Assembly (NCBI GenBank): GCA_001795315.1
Contig: MGOH01000037.1
Location: 1-9,315, forward strand
Length of the DNA: 9,315 bases
Direction of reading: 5' to 3'
From: Chloroflexi bacterium RBG_19FT_COMBO_48_23
GTDB lineage: Bacteria > Chloroflexota > Dehalococcoidia > GIF9 > UBA5620
The notes under the pieces are model-generated. The model was not told the DNA's origin, made no database searches, and worked only from the letters and a program-made list of their open reading frames with translations. This document shows positions 6,120-9,315 of the stretch, one piece after another. The translations under genes were made by a program, and so were the position numbers. How positions within the stretch are numbered: position 1 is the stretch's first letter; each line of letters opens with the position of its first letter.

Positions 6120-6473
6120 ATGAATTCGGCGGGTTCAGAACCGAGATATGTCATAAGCGTTGCGGCTCGAATAGTGGGCATTGAGACGCACACCTTGCGT
6201 TATTACGAAAGAATTGGCCTGGTGCAGCCGTATCGTTCCAAGGGGAATATCCGTTATTATTCTGAGACTGATATTGAACGCCTTCATCAGGTTAAAACCT
6301 TGATGAGCGATTTGGGAATTAATCTGGCTGGGGTGGAGGTGGTAATACGTATGGCGGAGAAAATGATAGAAATGCAACGCCAAATTCAGGAAATGGAATT
6401 TAAGATTGAGAAGCTTAGAGAGGCTGAAACAGCAATAGAAGGCGAATTGAATAGAGAGGTTGACGATGCCTAA
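6120..6473 (+). CDS. hspR: HspR-type MerR-family heat-shock repressor
   Basis: The 117-residue protein has a MerR winged-helix DNA-binding domain: YVISVAARIVGIETHTLRYYERIGL (10-34), then the wing and second helix GNIRYYSETDIERL (42-55). LMSDLGINLAGVEVV (61-75) matches the (G-x-NLAGV) segment that marks HspR among MerR proteins. The C-terminus (about 79-112) is a Glu/Lys/Met-rich heptad-like coiled coil fit for dimerisation. There are no cysteines, which argues against a metal-sensing MerR. HspR of actinobacteria binds HAIR inverted repeats and represses dnaK, clpB and related genes, with DnaK as co-repressor. By analogy this one should repress its own operon from 5040 onward. GAGGTG (6105-6110) lies 9 bases before the ATG. 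The 3' end overlaps the next gene by 8 bases, implying coupled translation. Confidence 0.9.
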   Translation: MNSAGSEPRYVISVAARIVGIETHTLRYYERIGLVQPYRSKGNIRYYSETDIERLHQVKTLMSDLGINLAGVEVVIRMAEKMIEMQRQIQEMEFKIEKLREAETAIEGELNREVDDA

Positions 6474-6747
6474 AGCAAGGACAGAACTGCAACCTGCCAA
6501 TTGGCAGATTACGGCGACCACTGTTCGCTGTGATTTGGTTGATGATTTTGTCACTATAATTGTGAACAAAGATTGGACAACTAAATGCATCTGGTATAAG
6601 CGGTATAAGCAGAAGGCTCTTGAGGACAGAAAGCAGAAATTCGATAGAAACATGAGGCTCAAGATGGAGAAATGCCAAGGGCCTGAATGCTCCCATGTTA
6701 CAGATTACCGAGATAAGCTAATCAAGGAAGAGTTTGGAGGAAAGTAA
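6466..6747 (+). CDS. Small uncharacterised cysteine-containing protein in the HspR operon
   Basis: I do not recognise a named family for this 93-residue protein. The start is ATG at 6466, with GAGAGGT (6454-6460) 5 bases upstream, inside the hspR end; a TTG at 6460 is in frame but lies within that Shine-Dalgarno. The N-terminal half (about 12-46) looks like a small beta-rich unit: NWQITATTVRCDLVDDFVT, then a VNKDWTTKCIWYKRYK stretch. A charged, probably helical segment follows (47-69, many K/R/E/D). The C-terminal part has KCQGPECSHVTDYRDKLIKEE (69-89). Cysteines at 22, 41, 70 and 75 plus H77 could bind a metal or form disulfides. There is no signal peptide or membrane segment, so it is probably cytoplasmic. 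Being locked between hspR (8-base overlap) and clpC (9-base gap), it is likely co-expressed under heat shock; an adaptor role for ClpC or HspR is speculation. Confidence 0.8.
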   Translation: MPKARTELQPANWQITATTVRCDLVDDFVTIIVNKDWTTKCIWYKRYKQKALEDRKQKFDRNMRLKMEKCQGPECSHVTDYRDKLIKEEFGGK

Positions 6748-6756
6748 GGGATAATT

Positions 6757-9210
6757 ATGAGACCAGAGAAATTCACTGAGCAGGCCAGGGAAGTGCTGGC
6801 CGCTTCGCAAAGCATCGCTAGTCGTTATCACCATGTCCAGTGGGATGTGGAGCATATTTTACTGGCATTGCTGGAGCAAGAGGGCGGCTTGACCTCACAG
6901 ATATTGGGAAAGTTGGGTGCGAATGTGGAGGTGATAAGAAAGAGAGTTGAAGATAGCCTCGACCGTGCTCCGAAAGCAACCCATGAGTCAGCCCAAGTTT
7001 ATACTACACCTCGAATCGCTCGACTCATGGATAATGCGGCTCGTGAGGCTGATAGGCTCAAGGATGATTTCATCAGCATTGAGCATCTGCTGATTGCTAT
7101 TGTGGTGGAGGGTAATGGAGAGGCAGCTACAATTCTGAAGGAGTCCGGGGTAGACCAGGAGAAAATTTATCGGGCGCTTCAGGATATTCGTGGTAGTCAT
7201 CGGGTTGACAGCCCGACTGCTGAGAGCAGGTATCGTTCGCTGGAGAAGTATGGACGTGATCTCACTGAATTAGCTCGCCAGGGAAAGCTCGACCCGGTGA
7301 TTGGGCGAGACGAGGAGATAAAGCGGGTGATGCAGGTATTGACCCGGCGCACCAAGAATAACCCTGTTATTATCGGCGAGGCTGGCGTTGGAAAAACAGC
7401 TATTGCTGAAGGGCTAGCCCAGAAGATCGCGGCTGATGATGTCCCTGATTCTCTTAGGGACAAGAAGGTGGTTGCCCTGGATATGGGAGCACTGGTTGCT
7501 GGCAGCAAGTTCAGAGGCGAGTTTGAGGAGAGATTGAAGGCGGTTATGGATGAGGTTCGCCAGGCCAGTGGTGAGGTTATCTTGTTTATAGATGAGTTGC
7601 ACACTGTTGTTGGTGCCGGGGCTGCTGAGGGGGCTATTGATGCCAGCAACATGTTAAAGCCAGCATTAGCTCGTGGTGAACTCCAGTGCGTTGGGGCAAC
7701 TACTTTAGATGAGTATCGACAGCATATTGAGAAGGATAAGGCGCTGGAGCGGCGGTTACAGCCCGTGTTTCTCAGTGAGCCGAGTGTTGAGGCGACCATA
7801 GAGATGCTGCATAGCTTGCGTCCCAGATATGAGGCCCATCACAAGATAAAAATAGATGACTCTGCCCTGGAGGCTGCTGCCAAACTTAGTCAGCGTTATA
7901 TCTCAGACAGGTTTCTCCCCGATAAGGCAATTGACCTTATTGATGAGGCAGCAAGCAAGCTGCGCATTGACATGGAAAGCAAGCCACCGGATATCAAAGA
8001 GCTGGACACGAAGATAAAACAATCGCAAGATGAGGAAGATTCAGCTTCTCAACGGGGAGAATACCAAAAAGCAGCTGAGTTAAAGTCCCATAGGTTGCAG
8101 CTTGAGCCGGAGCGTGATAAGAAAGAAGCCGAATGGCGCAAGGAGAAAAAAATCGATAGTGTTGTGGATGAGGAGACTATTGCCGAGCTGGTCGCCAAAT
8201 GGACGGGTATCCCCGTATCCAGGATGCTGGAAGGTGAGGCTGAGAAGTTAATTCATATGGAAGAGAGGCTGCATGAGAGGATTGTGAACCAGGAGGAGGC
8301 AGTTTCAGTTATCTCTGAAGCTATCAGGCGAGGGCGAGCCGGGCTTAAAGACCCCAAGAGACCCGTAGGTAGCTTCATCTTCCTGGGTCCTACAGGTGTT
8401 GGTAAGACAGAGCTGGCCAGGGCTTTAGCTCAATTTCTCTTTGACGATGAGGAAGCCATGATAAGGCTGGATATGTCAGAGTTCGGGGAGAAGCACACGG
8501 TATCTCGGCTAATCGGTGCTCCGCCTGGATATGTGGGTTATGACGAGGCGGGGCAACTAACCGAGGCAGTGCGAAGGCGCCCGTTTCGGGTGATTCTTTT
8601 TGATGAGATTGAGAAGGCACATCCTGATGTCTTTAACATTCTGCTCCAGATACTGGAGGATGGTAGGCTGACTGACGGCCATGGCAGGACAGTCAATTTT
8701 AGGGAAACAGTGGTGATAATGACCAGCAACTTAGGTATGCTTGAATTCACCCGTCAGGCAAGCCGGGCAATAGGTTTTTCAACCTCTCAGGAAAAGCAGG
8801 ATAAAGACGAGATGGACAGGCTCAGGAGTTCTATAGAGAGCGATTTGAAAAAGACCTTTCGCCCTGAGTTTCTCAATAGAATAGATGACACTATTATCTT
8901 CCGGCCGCTAACTGAAGAGCACTTAAAGAGGATTGTTGACCTGTTAATTCTTGAAGTGCAGAAGAGATTAGATGAGCGCAATATGAAATTGGAGCTAAGT
9001 GACGAGGTAAAAGCCTGGCTGCTCAAGAAGGGCTATGAGCCGGCCTATGGAGCACGTCCGCTGCGCCGTGCAATTCAACGTTATGTGGAAAACCCTATGT
9101 CTAGCCGGATATTGCAAGGCGAGATAAAAGACGGAGAGACTGTGGTTGTTGGCGTTAGTGGTGATGTGCTAAACTTCAGCACCAAGAAAAAGGTCAAATC
9201 AGCTGGGTAA
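6757..9210 (+). CDS. clpC: Hsp100 AAA+ unfoldase, ClpC-type (ClpB-like label likely by context)
   Basis: This 817-residue double-ring ATPase unfolds protein substrates. Domains in order are: Clp N-domain (about 1-145, two repeats with EHILLALL and EHLLIAIV); NBD1 with Walker A GEAGVGKT (207-214), Walker B LFIDE (276-280), pore loop GSKFRGEFE (249-257) and arginine fingers near ERR (331-333); a short middle domain (about 405-500); NBD2 with Walker A GPTGVGKT (544-551), Walker B ILFDE (613-617), pore loop GYVGY (591-595) and sensor-2 region GARPLRR (765-771). The middle domain is about half the ClpB length and includes a UVR-like helix, [16 protein letters not shown] (435-450). After MTSNLG (655-660) comes an insertion with AIGF (671-674), the position and form of the ClpP-docking loop. 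Both features fit ClpC rather than ClpB, while NBD1 reads ClpB-like ([12 protein letters not shown], 238-249). SD AAGGGA (6746-6751) lies 5 bases before ATG. Whether it partners ClpP in the cell is inference. Confidence 0.93.
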   Translation: MRPEKFTEQAREVLAASQSIASRYHHVQWDVEHILLALLEQEGGLTSQILGKLGANVEVIRKRVEDSLDRAPKATHESAQVYTTPRIARLMDNAAREADRLKDDFISIEHLLIAIVVEGNGEAATILKESGVDQEKIYRALQDIRGSHRVDSPTAESRYRSLEKYGRDLTELARQGKLDPVIGRDEEIKRVMQVLTRRTKNNPVIIGEAGVGKTAIAEGLAQKIAADDVPDSLRDKKVVALDMGALVAGSKFRGEFEERLKAVMDEVRQASGEVILFIDELHTVVGAGAAEGAIDASNMLKPALARGELQCVGATTLDEYRQHIEKDKALERRLQPVFLSEPSVEATIEMLHSLRPRYEAHHKIKIDDSALEAAAKLSQRYISDRFLPDKAIDLIDEAASKLRIDMESKPPDIKELDTKIKQSQDEEDSASQRGEYQKAAELKSHRLQLEPERDKKEAEWRKEKKIDSVVDEETIAELVAKWTGIPVSRMLEGEAEKLIHMEERLHERIVNQEEAVSVISEAIRRGRAGLKDPKRPVGSFIFLGPTGVGKTELARALAQFLFDDEEAMIRLDMSEFGEKHTVSRLIGAPPGYVGYDEAGQLTEAVRRRPFRVILFDEIEKAHPDVFNILLQILEDGRLTDGHGRTVNFRETVVIMTSNLGMLEFTRQASRAIGFSTSQEKQDKDEMDRLRSSIESDLKKTFRPEFLNRIDDTIIFRPLTEEHLKRIVDLLILEVQKRLDERNMKLELSDEVKAWLLKKGYEPAYGARPLRRAIQRYVENPMSSRILQGEIKDGETVVVGVSGDVLNFSTKKKVKSAG

Positions 9211-9315
9211 ATGGGAGATTCCGCACGAATGGATACGGTAACCGCCGGAGATGAAGTCAAGCAGCGGTTATCTAGAAGAGATATCACATTAGGTGTTCTG
9301 TCTTTAATACTCACC
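9211..9315 (+). CDS. N-terminus of an unidentified, possibly membrane protein (3'-truncated by window edge)
   Basis: An ATG directly after the clpC stop opens a frame that stays open for 35 codons to the end of the window. It begins MGDSARMDTVTAGDEVKQRL, then SRRDITLGVLSLILT. A basic stretch followed by a hydrophobic run at the edge suggests the start of a transmembrane segment or signal anchor. A second in-frame ATG at 9229 has GGGAG (9213-9217) 11 bases upstream and may be the real start. The visible part is too short to assign a family. It is likely the last or a further gene of the operon. Confidence 0.5.
   Translation, partial: MGDSARMDTVTAGDEVKQRLSRRDITLGVLSLILT

Noticed and set aside
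7197..7799. 200-codon minus-strand open frame
   Set aside because: It is antisense to the strongly conserved NBD1 of the Clp ATPase and has a low-complexity Ser/Ala-rich translation typical of a shadow frame.

Overview
This window is a compact bacterial chromosome segment of about 9.3 kb with moderate GC. It holds housekeeping genes and a heat-shock gene cluster. The best guess for the source is a Dehalococcoidia-like member of the Chloroflexota. That rests on the der-plsY-gpsA order, an HspR-type repressor sitting between a DnaJ-like protein and a Clp ATPase, and an unusual GpsA nucleotide-binding loop (GATTWG) resembling what I remember of Dehalococcoides GpsA. No database search was possible, so the taxonomy is an inference. 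I saw no tRNA, rRNA, CRISPR array, insertion sequence or phage gene.

Left part (1-2963, + strand): der, cut at its 5' end by the window edge, overlaps plsY by 4 bases, and gpsA follows after 69 bases. Der is a ribosome-assembly GTPase. GpsA makes sn-glycerol-3-phosphate and PlsY acylates it, so the last two genes supply the start of phospholipid synthesis.

Middle part (2996-5089): a complete type I dnaJ lies on the minus strand, convergent with gpsA. It is divergent from a Nudix hydrolase of the CoA-diphosphatase type. Between the Nudix gene and the next operon are about 300 bases with no intact gene. They hold a decayed small heat-shock protein gene (hsp20) on the minus strand: a strong Shine-Dalgarno site, a lost start codon, the N-terminal signature, then a deletion and frame change into fragments of the alpha-crystallin domain and C-terminus. 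Beyond it is a very AT-rich divergent promoter region.

Right part (5040-9315, + strand): a near-consensus housekeeping promoter leads into dnaJ2 - hspR - small unknown gene - clpC-type ATPase, tightly packed, then the start of a possible membrane protein cut by the window end. The probable logic is a self-regulated proteostasis operon: HspR represses it, the J-protein recruits a DnaK encoded elsewhere, and the Hsp100 ATPase unfolds proteins. The Hsp100 protein has a short middle domain and an IGF loop in the second ATPase domain, so it looks like a ClpP-partner ClpC rather than the ClpB disaggregase expected from the HspR context.

I found no convincing new defence or mobile system. The most informative observations are the hsp20 remnant, the ClpC-like identity of the Hsp100 gene, the J-protein with half a zinc finger, and the small four-cysteine protein between hspR and clpC.
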